Below are positions 1 to 7,405 of a stretch of DNA of 53,473 nt, one piece after another. This DNA is from Desulfohalobiaceae bacterium (GTDB lineage: Bacteria > Desulfobacterota > Desulfovibrionia > Desulfovibrionales > Desulfothermaceae). Below the pieces are notes generated by a model that was not told the DNA's origin, did no database searches, and saw only the letters and a list, made by a program, of their open reading frames with translations. The stretch spans positions 1 through 53,473 of the forward strand of contig JAIPEP010000002.1 of assembly GCA_021737085.1 (NCBI GenBank), written 5' to 3'. Made by a program: the position numbers and the translations under genes. Every line of letters begins with the position of its first letter. Within the stretch, counting starts at the first letter, position 1.

Positions 1-237
1 ATGAGATATTTTACTCCCAATTTGCTTTAGTAAATACAATAAATCGATTCTTTCCTGATCATTTGTAATTGCAGAGATCTCTTTTTCATGTACTGCAGAA
101 TAAACTAATTCATAATCTCCTAACTCAATTGCTCTAAGAATAAGCTGTACGGCTGTAGTTTCCAGGTGGATCCTAGTATAGGATTGATCATCGTATGGTC
201 TACATAAAGCACACACATCCAAATAAATCTTTTTCAA
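1..237 (-). CDS. PIN-domain protein, N-terminal part (cut by left edge)
   Basis: The gene runs off the left edge; 79 codons are visible. I chose a TTG start at 237-235 because GGAG lies six bases upstream and a TGA in the same frame at 270-268 blocks a longer form. The protein opens KKIYLDVCALCRPYDDQS, where the early Asp after a hydrophobic strand fits the first acidic residue of PIN nucleases; helices with ETTAVQLIL and a later TNDQERID follow. PIN proteins are usually metal-dependent RNases, often VapC-like toxins. No antitoxin is visible upstream in 238-480, so it may be a solitary PIN protein or its partner may lie outside. The AT-rich composition differs from the neighbouring arsenic operon and suggests acquired DNA. 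Confidence 0.7.
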   Translation of the reverse strand, partial: MKKIYLDVCALCRPYDDQSYTRIHLETTAVQLILRAIELGDYELVYSAVHEKEISAITNDQERIDLLYLLKQIGSKISH

Positions 238-312
238 AATTAGCTCCGTACACCTATAAACAGCAAGTCAATTTTACTAAACCATATAATTTGAAAAAAT
301 AATAAATCATAA

Positions 313-474
313 TATTGCTTTTGGCAAGTTTTATCATCCCCCGGTTCACCCCAGCCGTTTCATGGAGCTCACCCAATCTATTTCTCCCAACGGCATGAAG
401 CGGCGCTCATTCTTGGAAAGCAGCATATGCTTGACCTGATCGAAGATTTACCCCGTCAAATCTCTGCCATTTGA
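313..474 (+). pseudogene. orphan C-terminal coding fragment
   Basis: An open frame of 53 codons without a start codon or ribosome site at its 5' end terminates at TGA 472-474. The second half looks protein-like (HPIYFSQRHEAALILGKQ, then HMLDLIEDLPRQISAI), while the first codons merge into AT-rich intergenic sequence. I do not recognise the family. It reads like the 3' remnant of a plus-strand gene whose front was lost. The rest of 238-575 shows no other gene. It could also be chance. Confidence 0.3.
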
Positions 475-575
475 CTTGGGCCTCGCCAATGAACTCCTTT
501 GGCCAGAGCACCTCCGATAAAATGCCGGGAAGCCTGCTCCGGAAGGCGCTGCCCCCCCCCGGAGCTGGTCCTGGC

Positions 576-812
576 TCATCCCTGCTGCACCCAGCCTTTT
601 ATTTCCTCCTTGGTGGGTATCTTCCCCACCGCTTTGACCTCTCCGTCCACAACCACGGCTGGAGTGCCGAAAACCCCGTACTTGGCGATCTCCATGGTGT
701 CGGTCACCTTTTCCACATTTGCCGGAACGCCCGCCTCCTGCAGGGCGTTCATGACCATCTGCTCCGTTTGTTCACACTTGGGGCATCCAGGCCCGAGTAC
801 TTTGATTTCCAT
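576..812 (-). CDS. small thioredoxin-like protein (redox-active disulfide protein 2 family)
   Basis: A 78-residue thioredoxin fold protein with active site CPKC (Cys10, Cys13) right after the first strand, and the cis-proline signature FGTPAVVVDG near residues 48-57. Length and motif fit the TM0996/MTH895 small redox protein family. AAGGAGG lies eight bases before the ATG. It is the last gene of the arsenic operon, 33 bp after the permease. Such proteins are frequent partners of DUF318 permeases and could pass electrons to the thioredoxin-coupled ArsC encoded upstream; that pairing is inferred. Confidence 0.85.
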   Translation of the reverse strand: MEIKVLGPGCPKCEQTEQMVMNALQEAGVPANVEKVTDTMEIAKYGVFGTPAVVVDGEVKAVGKIPTKEEIKGWVQQG

Positions 813-845
813 GATCCGACCTCCTTGTGTTGGGTTGCAGTGTGT

Positions 846-2021
846 TTATGCGAAGACTGCGCCGTAGAACATGCCCACCATTGTGGACAGGATAACCACC
901 AGAGTAGCGTAGGTGCCGGTCTTCTTCCAGCCCATGACGCTGCCGACGACTATCAGGTTGGGCAGGGACAGGGCGGGTCCGGCCAGGAGCATGGTCAGGG
1001 CAGGGCCCTGGCCCATGCCGGAGCCCAAGAGCCCCTGCAGGATGGGCACCTCGGTGAGGGTGGCAAAGTACATGAGCGCCGAGGCCAGGGCGGCGAAGAC
1101 ATTGGCTTGCAGGGAATTTCCACCCACCAAATCGGCAATGAAATGTTCCGGAATCAGGGCAGGATGCTCGGGGCGGCCCAGGAAGAATCCGGCGAAGAGC
1201 ACACCTGCGAAGAGCAGGGGAAATATCTGCTTCATGAAGCCCCAGGTGGAGTCCACCCATTCCCTTAGCTCCTGGCGCTGGAACCAGGCCTTGAGCATGA
1301 AGCCCAGGATTACCAGGAGGATCCCGGTGGCGTACCACTTGGCCTCAAAAATGGCCCGCCAGATGAAGGCGGCGTTCTGGCCGGGGTTGGCGAAGGCGGC
1401 GAAGATGAGGATAAGCACCAAAACTAGCATGTACAGGCCCTCCTGGGCGAGGGAGCGTCCGCCTTCCTCCTCGGGCAGGTGCATTTCTCCTGCCTTGCGC
1501 TGCTCATCCTCCTTGCGGAAGATATAGTGCATGAGCAGGCCGATGATGGCCGCGAAGGCAACCGCTCCAATCGCTCTGGCCAGGCCCAGCTCCCAGCCCA
1601 GCACCCTGGCGGTGAACACGATGGCCAGGACGTTGATTGCCGGCCCGGAATAGAGGAATGCGGTTGCCGGACCGATTCCGGCGCCACGCGAGTAGATGCC
1701 CGCGAACAGGGGCAGGACGGTGCAGGAGCAGACCGCGAGAATGACACCGGAAACCGAGGCCACGGAGTAGGAGAGGAACTTGTTGGCCTGGGCCCCGAAA
1801 TACTTGAGCACCGAGGCCTGGGAAACGAAGACCGCTATGGCCCCGGCGATGAAGAAGGCGGGGATGAGGCAGGTGATCACATGCTGTCTGGCGTACTCCC
1901 GGAGCATCATGAAGGCCTCCAGCCCGGCCTGGCGCACGGTTTCGTTGCTCCAGGGCACATAGTAGGCCACCAGGAAGAAGAGTACGAGCAGAAGCAGCTT
2001 GTAGCGTTCCTTGAGGTTCAT
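846..2021 (-). CDS. DUF318/ArsP-type permease
   Basis: A 391-residue integral membrane protein with about eight to ten hydrophobic helices in two halves, separated by a charged loop near residues 165-195 (RKEDEQRKAGEMHLPEEEGG). The first half carries AVCSCTVLPLFAGIYSRGAG with Cys98 and Cys100 and then SGPAINVLAI, the second ALMYFATLTEVPILQGLLG and LLAGPALSLPNLIV, which are the typical permease motifs of the DUF318 family. Members export methylated or inorganic arsenicals (ArsP) or other soft metals. GGAGG precedes the ATG. It has its own ArsR-like operator and promoter (2050-2086) although it lies downstream of arsC, so it and the thioredoxin may be expressed as a second unit. The exact substrate cannot be told from sequence. 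Confidence 0.88.
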   Translation of the reverse strand: MNLKERYKLLLLVLFFLVAYYVPWSNETVRQAGLEAFMMLREYARQHVITCLIPAFFIAGAIAVFVSQASVLKYFGAQANKFLSYSVASVSGVILAVCSCTVLPLFAGIYSRGAGIGPATAFLYSGPAINVLAIVFTARVLGWELGLARAIGAVAFAAIIGLLMHYIFRKEDEQRKAGEMHLPEEEGGRSLAQEGLYMLVLVLILIFAAFANPGQNAAFIWRAIFEAKWYATGILLVILGFMLKAWFQRQELREWVDSTWGFMKQIFPLLFAGVLFAGFFLGRPEHPALIPEHFIADLVGGNSLQANVFAALASALMYFATLTEVPILQGLLGSGMGQGPALTMLLAGPALSLPNLIVVGSVMGWKKTGTYATLVVILSTMVGMFYGAVFA

Positions 2022-2049
2022 GTCGCCTCCGAATCGTGTTTAACTATTC

Positions 2050-2086
2050 CTATTTGGCAAAATAACCAATAATTAACTTATGTCAA
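2050..2086 (-). promoter_or_regulatory. second ArsR-type operator and promoter, before the permease
   Basis: On the minus strand TTGACA (2086-2081) is followed after exactly 11 bases by TTGGTTATT, then TTG and CCAAATAG (2069-2050). The same half sites with the same 11-base offset occur before arsR, so I read this as an ArsR-controlled internal promoter. The second half site is degenerate compared with the arsR copy. Confidence 0.6.
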
Positions 2087-2124
2087 TCAGTCTGCAAAAG
2101 GCCGATACGGACAAGCCCACGGAA

Positions 2125-2553
2125 TCACTCGAGCATGTCCGGCAACTGCCGGACAAATTCCCTGATCTCGTCCCGGACCCGACGATAGGGCTGCAAGGTG
2201 CTTGCCTCATCCACGGCGTCCCGGGCCAGGACGGCCGGATCCTCAAAGCTTCGGTGCAGGCGCGTGGCTGTTCCCGGAAAGAAGGGACAGCTCTCCTTGG
2301 CCTGATCGCAAAGGGTGACCACCGCATCGAATTCCAGGTCTGGCAGATCGTCCAGGCTCTTCGAGACCTGCCCGGAGATATCCACTCCCACCTCGCGCAT
2401 GACCTGCACAGCCCTTTGATCCAGCCCCTGCGTGGCCACTCCTGCAGAGTGAGGGTTAATAACACCGGCCAACAATTGTCGCGCCCACCCCTCGGCCATC
2501 TGGCTGCGGCAGGAGTTCGCGGTGCACAGAAAAAGCACGTTCTTGGACTTCAT
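2125..2553 (-). CDS. arsC: arsenate reductase, thioredoxin-coupled low-molecular-weight phosphatase type
   Basis: A 142-residue protein that reduces arsenate to arsenite. The P-loop C-X5-R is CTANSCR (Cys10 to Arg16) directly after the first strand. TLCDQAKESCPFF supplies Cys82 and Cys89, so the three redox cysteines sit at the same numbers as in the staphylococcal pI258 ArsC. That places it in the thioredoxin-dependent class, in agreement with the CPKC protein at the end of the operon. The ribosome site is weak. It follows the candidate selenoprotein by about 100 bp and is followed by the permease promoter. Confidence 0.93.
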   Translation of the reverse strand: MKSKNVLFLCTANSCRSQMAEGWARQLLAGVINPHSAGVATQGLDQRAVQVMREVGVDISGQVSKSLDDLPDLEFDAVVTLCDQAKESCPFFPGTATRLHRSFEDPAVLARDAVDEASTLQPYRRVRDEIREFVRQLPDMLE

Positions 2554-2654
2554 TAGACCATTTAGGACCTTTTACCCTTTTGTTCAACTGGGTAGAGCTC
2601 ATATGGGCTGGAACACAAAAGATTCCAAAATTGATATCATTACCATAACAGTTT

Positions 2655-3014
2655 TTATCCGGATTGTTCTTTCACATACTTTCTGTATTCCCTCAGCAAA
2701 ACATACAAAAATTCTCTATAAACACTTTCAGAAGAAGGGATATAGTTCTTGTGATCTTTCAGCCTTTTGATAATCTCCTCCGCAGCTTCTTCATTAGGCT
2801 TCCAGCCTTCTTGGTAGAGCTCGGCCATTGTTTCGTCCAGACCCATAAATCCGACTTGCGTGTCATCGGGAAATTTCAGGGTTCGCCGGCTAACTGCCGA
2901 CTCTTCGGGAGGTCATCCGCCTACTCACCCGCCTTGGTCATTTTGAGAAATAGTGTGCCTACAGTTTAGTGTATTAGGGGAAAAGCTTGATACATCCTTT
3001 TTGTGACGAGACAT
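2655..3014 (-). CDS. candidate selenoprotein with two in-frame UGA codons, arsenic operon
   Basis: A conventional reading gives only a 63-residue protein starting at ATG 2846 with no good ribosome site. The same frame is continuous back to ATG 3014, which has a perfect AAGGAGG six bases upstream, and is interrupted only by two TGA codons (2927-2925 and 2915-2913). Read as selenocysteine the protein has 119 residues with the motif GG-U30-VGG-U34-PPEE. After this come TLKFPDDTQVGFMGLDE and an acidic/basic helical part (EEIIKRLKDHKNYIPSSES, then LLREYRKYVKEQ). A 6-bp hairpin begins 11 bases after the second UGA. The frame between the UGAs and ATG 2846 reads like protein without other stops. It lies between arsR and arsC. 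A redox or metalloid-binding role for the UxxxU pair is inferred. The alternatives are a pseudogene with two nonsense mutations or a short protein from ATG 2846. Confidence 0.6.
2885..2901 (-). promoter_or_regulatory. SECIS-like hairpin after the in-frame UGA codons
   Basis: On the minus strand GUCGGC-AGUUA-GCCGGC forms a 6-bp stem (one G-U pair) with a five-base loop. Exactly 11 bases separate it from the second UGA, the same offset as in E. coli fdhF, and 23 bases from the first. The loop starts 17 and 29 bases after the two UGAs, within the 16-37 range given for bacterial SECIS elements, and has a G among its first two bases as that consensus asks. Confidence 0.55.
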
Positions 3015-3099
3015 ACTGAGCCTCCTTAAACTTGAATGGATAGTAACTTTAGTGTTTTTTTATGTGCAAAAAGGCATTCTTATATTCTGCGACATATCC

Positions 3100-3435
3100 C
3101 TATCTTTGTCTGAAATCCTGCAGGTCGCCCGTCTGCCGCAGGATGTTGGTCTGGACCAAATTCTCCAGACAGGAGAAGAAATCGAGCACACAGGGAGCGG
3201 CCAGGTGATAGTGCATCTGGGTGCCCCGCTTCTCGTAGTCCACAATTCCGGCATCCCGCAGCAGGGACAGATGCTTGGACACAGTGGAGGTGTCCGCGCC
3301 CACCATCTCGGTGAGTTCGCAGACACACCTGTCTCGGCGGCTCAATTCATCTACGATGAAGAGCCGGGTGGGATGGCCCAGGGCCTTCATGATCCGGGCC
3401 CGGGTTTCGTAGCGATCGCGGATTTCTCGGTTCAT
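3100..3435 (-). CDS. arsR: ArsR/SmtB family metalloid-responsive repressor
   Basis: A 111-residue winged-helix repressor. LGHPTRLFIVDEL starts the DNA-binding domain, DRCVCELTEM (Cys37, Cys39) is the arsenite site of the ELCVCDL type on the alpha-3 helix, and STVSKHLSLLRDAGIVDYEKRG is recognition helix plus wing. Further cysteines Cys82 and Cys89 lie in the C-terminal helix. It is the first gene of the operon and sits directly behind a promoter overlapped by a 9-6-9 inverted repeat, so autoregulation is expected: arsenite binding should release the repressor. The metalloid could also be antimonite. Confidence 0.92.
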   Translation of the reverse strand: MNREIRDRYETRARIMKALGHPTRLFIVDELSRRDRCVCELTEMVGADTSTVSKHLSLLRDAGIVDYEKRGTQMHYHLAAPCVLDFFSCLENLVQTNILRQTGDLQDFRQR

Positions 3436-3447
3436 TTTTTATCTCCG

Positions 3448-3488
3448 TTGGTTATTTGGTATAATAACCAAGAATGAAAATTTGTCAA
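3448..3488 (-). promoter_or_regulatory. ars operon promoter with ArsR operator
   Basis: The minus strand has TTGACA (3488-3483), 11 bases, then the inverted repeat TTGGTTATT-N6-AATAACCAA (3471-3448), whose centre contains the -10-like TATACC. The repeat covers the -10 region and ends only a few bases before the arsR ribosome site. It is the presumed ArsR binding site. Confidence 0.72.
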
Positions 3489-3667
3489 GTCATGGCGGAT
3501 GCACGTCCGGAGTAAAATGAGTAGGACTTTGACAGTGACCCGGGATACGTGACTGATGGCTGGTGAAGAGCAGGGGGTCGGGGTTAGTGAAACAGGAGGA
3601 GCAATGAGTAGAGCGTACTCACTGACTTCCGCGAGGCGAAACGGTGTGGGGGTCCTTTCGTGGATAA

Positions 3668-4366
3668 TCACTTACCGGCCATCCAATCCATGAGACGGTC
3701 CTGGGCGCGCAGGGCCGCCTCCTTCCTGTTCCAGCCATCCCTCAAACACTGTCCCAGGCGCTTTCCGGCTTGCGCTGCCGCACGCATGGTTTCCGGCTGC
3801 TCGCTAACCTTGGGGATGATCTCCGCTCCTATTTTAACATCATCTCCGTGGCGCATACGGGGAATACCTATGCCGCAAGTCTCCCCGAAGCCGCAGAAGT
3901 AGCAGGGAGCGGCTCCTGTGGCGGTTAGGCTTGCCACGGGCTCGATGAGGTTGAATAGAAAAAAGCCTTCGATGTCCCGGGCGGGAGGGCCGCCGTCCAA
4001 GCCCCCCACTCCCACGGCCACTCCGGGTTTGCCCCAGAGAAGATCCCCCTCCCGGTGCCGGAACTGGAACCAGCGCTCCAGAAAGGCCCGGGTCTGGGCG
4101 TTGCACCCGGAAAAGTGGTTTGGGGCTCCCACCACATATGCCTCCGCACCGGCCACTGCCTCGCGCAAGGAGGTCATGTCGTCCTCCACCTTGCACACGT
4201 TGTCCCCGGTGCAGCGCAGGCAAGCGGTGCAGCCAGATATATTCTGCCCCCGCAGGGAGACGAGCTCGTAGTCCAGCTCCGTGTTCTCCAGGACAGCGGC
4301 AACAAGGGCCCTGGTCCCGGAAACATACTCGTGGCGCTGGCTTCCCGAGATGCCCAGTATACGCAT
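3668..4366 (-). CDS. iron-sulfur flavoprotein / NADPH-dependent FMN reductase family
   Basis: A 232-residue flavodoxin-fold protein. MRILGISGSQR is the FMN phosphate loop, followed by the compact cysteine cluster SGCTACLRCTGDNVC (Cys46, 49, 52, 58; C-X2-C-X2-C-X5-C), the signature of iron-sulfur flavoproteins that carry a 4Fe-4S cluster beside FMN. GAPNHFSGCNAQTRAFLERW is the second flavin-contacting loop. A further group of cysteines in APCYFCGFGETCGIG is unusual and may bind another metal. These proteins move electrons or detoxify oxygen and peroxide in anaerobes. It stands alone on the minus strand, divergent from ppsA, with repeat copy A directly upstream of its start. Confidence 0.8.
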   Translation of the reverse strand: MRILGISGSQRHEYVSGTRALVAAVLENTELDYELVSLRGQNISGCTACLRCTGDNVCKVEDDMTSLREAVAGAEAYVVGAPNHFSGCNAQTRAFLERWFQFRHREGDLLWGKPGVAVGVGGLDGGPPARDIEGFFLFNLIEPVASLTATGAAPCYFCGFGETCGIGIPRMRHGDDVKIGAEIIPKVSEQPETMRAAAQAGKRLGQCLRDGWNRKEAALRAQDRLMDWMAGK

Positions 4367-4381
4367 ATTTTTTCCCTTATG

Positions 4382-4747
4382 TTTTGTATGTAAATGTCTA
4401 TAACCTGCTGAATTACTGGAAACATTTTTAGCGAGCCGAGCCGGGGAGAGCGCTGAAGCGCAGGTTTCATCCCGGGCATCAAGTGCCTGGAGGAGCAGGT
4501 CTTGAGCGGCTCCACCCTCAAGCCACCGGACAACAAGGAGATAGTTTCTCTCTAAGGCAACCTTTGAAGCAAATGGGCACGCTAATTGGGCCTACGGCAC
4601 ATTAATTCAAAGCCATGGTCTATATGAAACTCAGCGAACACATGCACCCATTCTTTGAATGGGTGCAGAGTGAAGCGCTCTCCCCGGCTCGGCTCGCGAC
4701 ATTTTCATGCTTGGTTGTGCCTGTGTCACCGCAGGGATGAGGGTTAT
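4382..4747. repeat. MITE-like repeat, copy A
   Basis: About 366 bp that recur in inverted orientation at 12949-13278. The core is bounded by a perfect 24-bp inverted pair (4431-4454 against 4674-4697, beginning GCGAGCCGAGCCGGGG) with AT-rich outer flanks that also mirror each other (GGAAACATTTTTA and GCATGAAAATGTC). Internal landmarks shared with copy B are GGCTCCACCCTCAAGCCACC, GTTTCTCTCTAAGGCAACCT and AAAGCCATGGTCTATATGAA. No protein is encoded. The layout suggests a non-autonomous transposable element or a large extragenic palindrome. Confidence 0.75.
4643..4667. repeat. perfect hairpin inside repeat copy A
   Basis: TGCACCCATTC-TTT-GAATGGGTGCA, an 11-bp perfect inverted repeat with a 3-base loop. 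Copy B lacks this segment, so it was either inserted into A or lost from B. Confidence 0.7.
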
Positions 4748-4984
4748 CCTAGCAAAAAGGGAGAACAAATCCAGCCGGGAAGGATCGTGGCAGAAAAGGG
4801 AAATGTCTGCTACAATACAACCGTATATTTTCTGTTTGTTTCGGGCTTGGAGAGCTCCTGCACAGGAAGTTCCCTGTCGGCTCGTAGAGTCCTAGCTCCT
4901 ATAGCTCCATACTAAGCAAGAGACTTCGGATTTGACTTTCCATCCGGATACTAAACCGGAATTTTTTGGAGAAGGAGGGACAAG
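4748..4984 (+). promoter_or_regulatory. ppsA leader with possible attenuator
   Basis: This 237-bp leader holds no gene. Near its end TCCGG-ATACTAAA-CCGGA is followed by ATTTTTTGG (about 4953-4977), a short terminator-like hairpin immediately before the ppsA ribosome site. An upstream CGGA at about 4926-4929 could pair with the same TCCG and compete. No known riboswitch was recognised. Confidence 0.3.
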
Positions 4985-7378
4985 ATGGCACAGTCTGCCT
5001 CAATCCGTTGGCTGGAAGAGATCGGAATGGAAAACGTCGGGGAAGTGGGCGGAAAGAATGCCTCACTGGGAGCAATGATCCGGGAACTGGGGCAGCAGGG
5101 GATCAGGGTACCCGGTGGGTTCGCCACCACCGCGGAAACCTACTGGCGTGTTATTCGGGAGAACGGGCTGGATGAGGTCATCCGGGACTTATTGCAGGAG
5201 CTGGAGCAAGGCACCCGCCAGCTCGCGGAAGTGGGCCGGGCCATCCGCACCCGGATGCAGCAGCTCGTCTGGCCTGAGCACGTGGAGGCGGAAATCCGCG
5301 AGGCCTATCGCAGGATGTGTCAAATGGAGGGCACAGAGACCCTGGATGTGGCAGTGCGCAGCAGCGCGACAGCCGAGGACCTGCCTCAGGCGAGCTTTGC
5401 CGGACAGCAGGAGAGCTTCCTCAATATCGTGGGGGAGAATCAGGTCTTGGAGGCCATCCGTAGTTGCTTCGCCTCGCTGTTCACCGATCGGGCCATAAGC
5501 TATCGGCAGGAACAGGGCTTTGACCACCTCAAGGTGGCTCTTTCCGTCGGCGTGCAGAAGATGGTTCGCTCCGATCTGGCCGGATCGGGAGTTATGTTCT
5601 CCATAGACACAGAGACAGGATTCCCCCATACCGTGATCATCAACGCTGCTTGGGGGCTGGGGGAGAATGTGGTGCAGGGCACAGTGACCCCGGACGAGTA
5701 CAGGGTCTTTAAGCCTTTGCTCGGCGATGGACGCTACCGACCCATTGTAGAGAAGACACTCGGCTTCAAGGAGCGGAAGATGCTCTATGCGGAGGGCGGC
5801 ACGAAACGGACCAAGAATGTGCTAACCTCCGCGGAAGAGAAGGGAAGCTTCGTCCTCTCCGAAGAGGAGGTCCTGCAGCTTGCCCGGTGGGCCCAGATCG
5901 CGGAAGAGCACTACGGGCACCCCATGGACATGGAGTGGGCCAAGGACGGCCGTTCCGGTTTGATCTACCTGGTGCAGGCCAGGCCGGAGACTGTGCAGTC
6001 CCAGAAGGAGGCGGCCTCGCTCAAGCACTACACCCTGAAGCAAAGCGGGGAACAGCTTCTTTCCGGCCTGAGCATCGGGGACGCCATAGCCGCCGGGCCG
6101 GTGTGCCGCATCCGGAGCGCCTCCGAGATCGAGTCCTTTCGGGAGGGCTCCATCCTGGTGACGGAGATGACCGATCCGGATTGGGTGCCCGTGATGAAGA
6201 AGGCCAGAGGGATCATTACCGATCACGGAGGCCGCACCTGTCACGCTGCCATAGTCAGCCGGGAGCTGGGCATTCCGGCGATCGTGGGCACTAGCAGAGG
6301 AACCCAGGTGCTGGGCAACGGCAGGGAAATCACCATGTCCTGCGCAGAAGGGGAGGAAGGCCTGGTCTACGCCGGGATACTGGACTACGAGGTCAGCGAG
6401 GTGCGACTGGAGGAGATCCCGGAGACAAGGACGCAGATCATGATGAACATAGGCAGCCCCACAGCTGCCTACCGCTGGTGGCGTCTCCCCTGTCAGGGCA
6501 TAGGTTTGGCCCGGATGGAGTTCATTATCAACAACATCATCAAGATCCACCCCATGGCCCTGCTGTATACCGACCGGCTCAGCGACAGAGATGCCAAGAA
6601 GTGGATCGATATGCTTACCCACCGCTTCGAGGACAAGGCGGAGTATTTTGTGACCCACCTCTCTCTGGGCGTCGCCAAGATCGCCGCCTCGCAGTATCCT
6701 CATCCGGTAATAGTGCGCATGAGCGATTTCAAGAGCAACGAATACGCCAACCTGATCGGGGGCAGCGCCTTCGAGCCCACAGAGAGCAATCCCATGCTCG
6801 GTTTCCGGGGCGCTTCGCGCTACTACAGCTCGGAGTATCGCGAGGGATTCGACCTGGAGTGTCGGGCCATCAAGCGGGTCCGGGACGAGATGGGCCTGAC
6901 CAATGTGGTGGTCATGATCCCCTTCTGCCGCAATCTGGCCGAGGCGGACAGGGTGCTGGAGGTGCTGGCGGAGAATGGTCTCAAGCAGGGAGAGAACGGT
7001 CTCCAGGTCTATGTCATGTGTGAGGTCCCCTCCAACGTGATCCTCGCGGAGGAATTCGCCGCACGCTTCGACGGGTTTTCCATCGGCTCTAATGACCTGG
7101 CCCAACTTGTTCTTGGAGTGGACCGGGATTCGGACAAGCTTCGTCACCTCTTCGACGAACGTAACGAAGCGGTAAAACGTTTCATCAGTGATCTTTTGCA
7201 ACGGACCAAGGGCATCTCCGCTGGATGCAAGGTGGGCATCTGCGGCCAGGCGCCTAGCGATTATCCGGAATTCGCCGAGTTCCTGGTGCGGGAGGGAATC
7301 GACTCCATCTCCCTCAATCCGGACAGTGTGCTGGAGGTCAAAAGACGCGTTTCCCAGCTCGAGGCGCGTTTGGCCTGA
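4985..7378 (+). CDS. ppsA: phosphoenolpyruvate synthase
   Basis: A 797-residue enzyme making phosphoenolpyruvate, AMP and phosphate from pyruvate, ATP and water, the entry to gluconeogenesis. The N-terminal ATP-grasp part shows GGKNASLGAMIREL and VAVRSSATAEDLPQASFAGQ. The central swivelling domain has GGRTCHAAIVSRELGIPAIV with the phosphorylated His at position 420 (421 in E. coli). The C-terminal TIM barrel ends with VGICGQAPSD, whose Cys753 is the catalytic cysteine. Length matches the family. GGAGGGACAAG precedes the ATG. It is divergent from the flavoprotein, convergent with the phosphatase gene, and seems to be transcribed alone. Confidence 0.96.
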   Translation: MAQSASIRWLEEIGMENVGEVGGKNASLGAMIRELGQQGIRVPGGFATTAETYWRVIRENGLDEVIRDLLQELEQGTRQLAEVGRAIRTRMQQLVWPEHVEAEIREAYRRMCQMEGTETLDVAVRSSATAEDLPQASFAGQQESFLNIVGENQVLEAIRSCFASLFTDRAISYRQEQGFDHLKVALSVGVQKMVRSDLAGSGVMFSIDTETGFPHTVIINAAWGLGENVVQGTVTPDEYRVFKPLLGDGRYRPIVEKTLGFKERKMLYAEGGTKRTKNVLTSAEEKGSFVLSEEEVLQLARWAQIAEEHYGHPMDMEWAKDGRSGLIYLVQARPETVQSQKEAASLKHYTLKQSGEQLLSGLSIGDAIAAGPVCRIRSASEIESFREGSILVTEMTDPDWVPVMKKARGIITDHGGRTCHAAIVSRELGIPAIVGTSRGTQVLGNGREITMSCAEGEEGLVYAGILDYEVSEVRLEEIPETRTQIMMNIGSPTAAYRWWRLPCQGIGLARMEFIINNIIKIHPMALLYTDRLSDRDAKKWIDMLTHRFEDKAEYFVTHLSLGVAKIAASQYPHPVIVRMSDFKSNEYANLIGGSAFEPTESNPMLGFRGASRYYSSEYREGFDLECRAIKRVRDEMGLTNVVVMIPFCRNLAEADRVLEVLAENGLKQGENGLQVYVMCEVPSNVILAEEFAARFDGFSIGSNDLAQLVLGVDRDSDKLRHLFDERNEAVKRFISDLLQRTKGISAGCKVGICGQAPSDYPEFAEFLVREGIDSISLNPDSVLEVKRRVSQLEARLA

Positions 7379-7405
7379 AGGGGGCGAGCCATCTTCCGGC
7401 CCTTT

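Noticed and set aside
3604-3693. A short plus-strand frame with AGGAGG before its ATG
   Set aside because: Only 29 codons, no protein-like features, and it runs into the 3' end of the convergent flavoprotein gene.
5822-7201. A 459-codon open frame antisense to ppsA
   Set aside because: It mirrors a highly conserved gene in GC-rich DNA, has no ribosome site and no recognisable protein motif.
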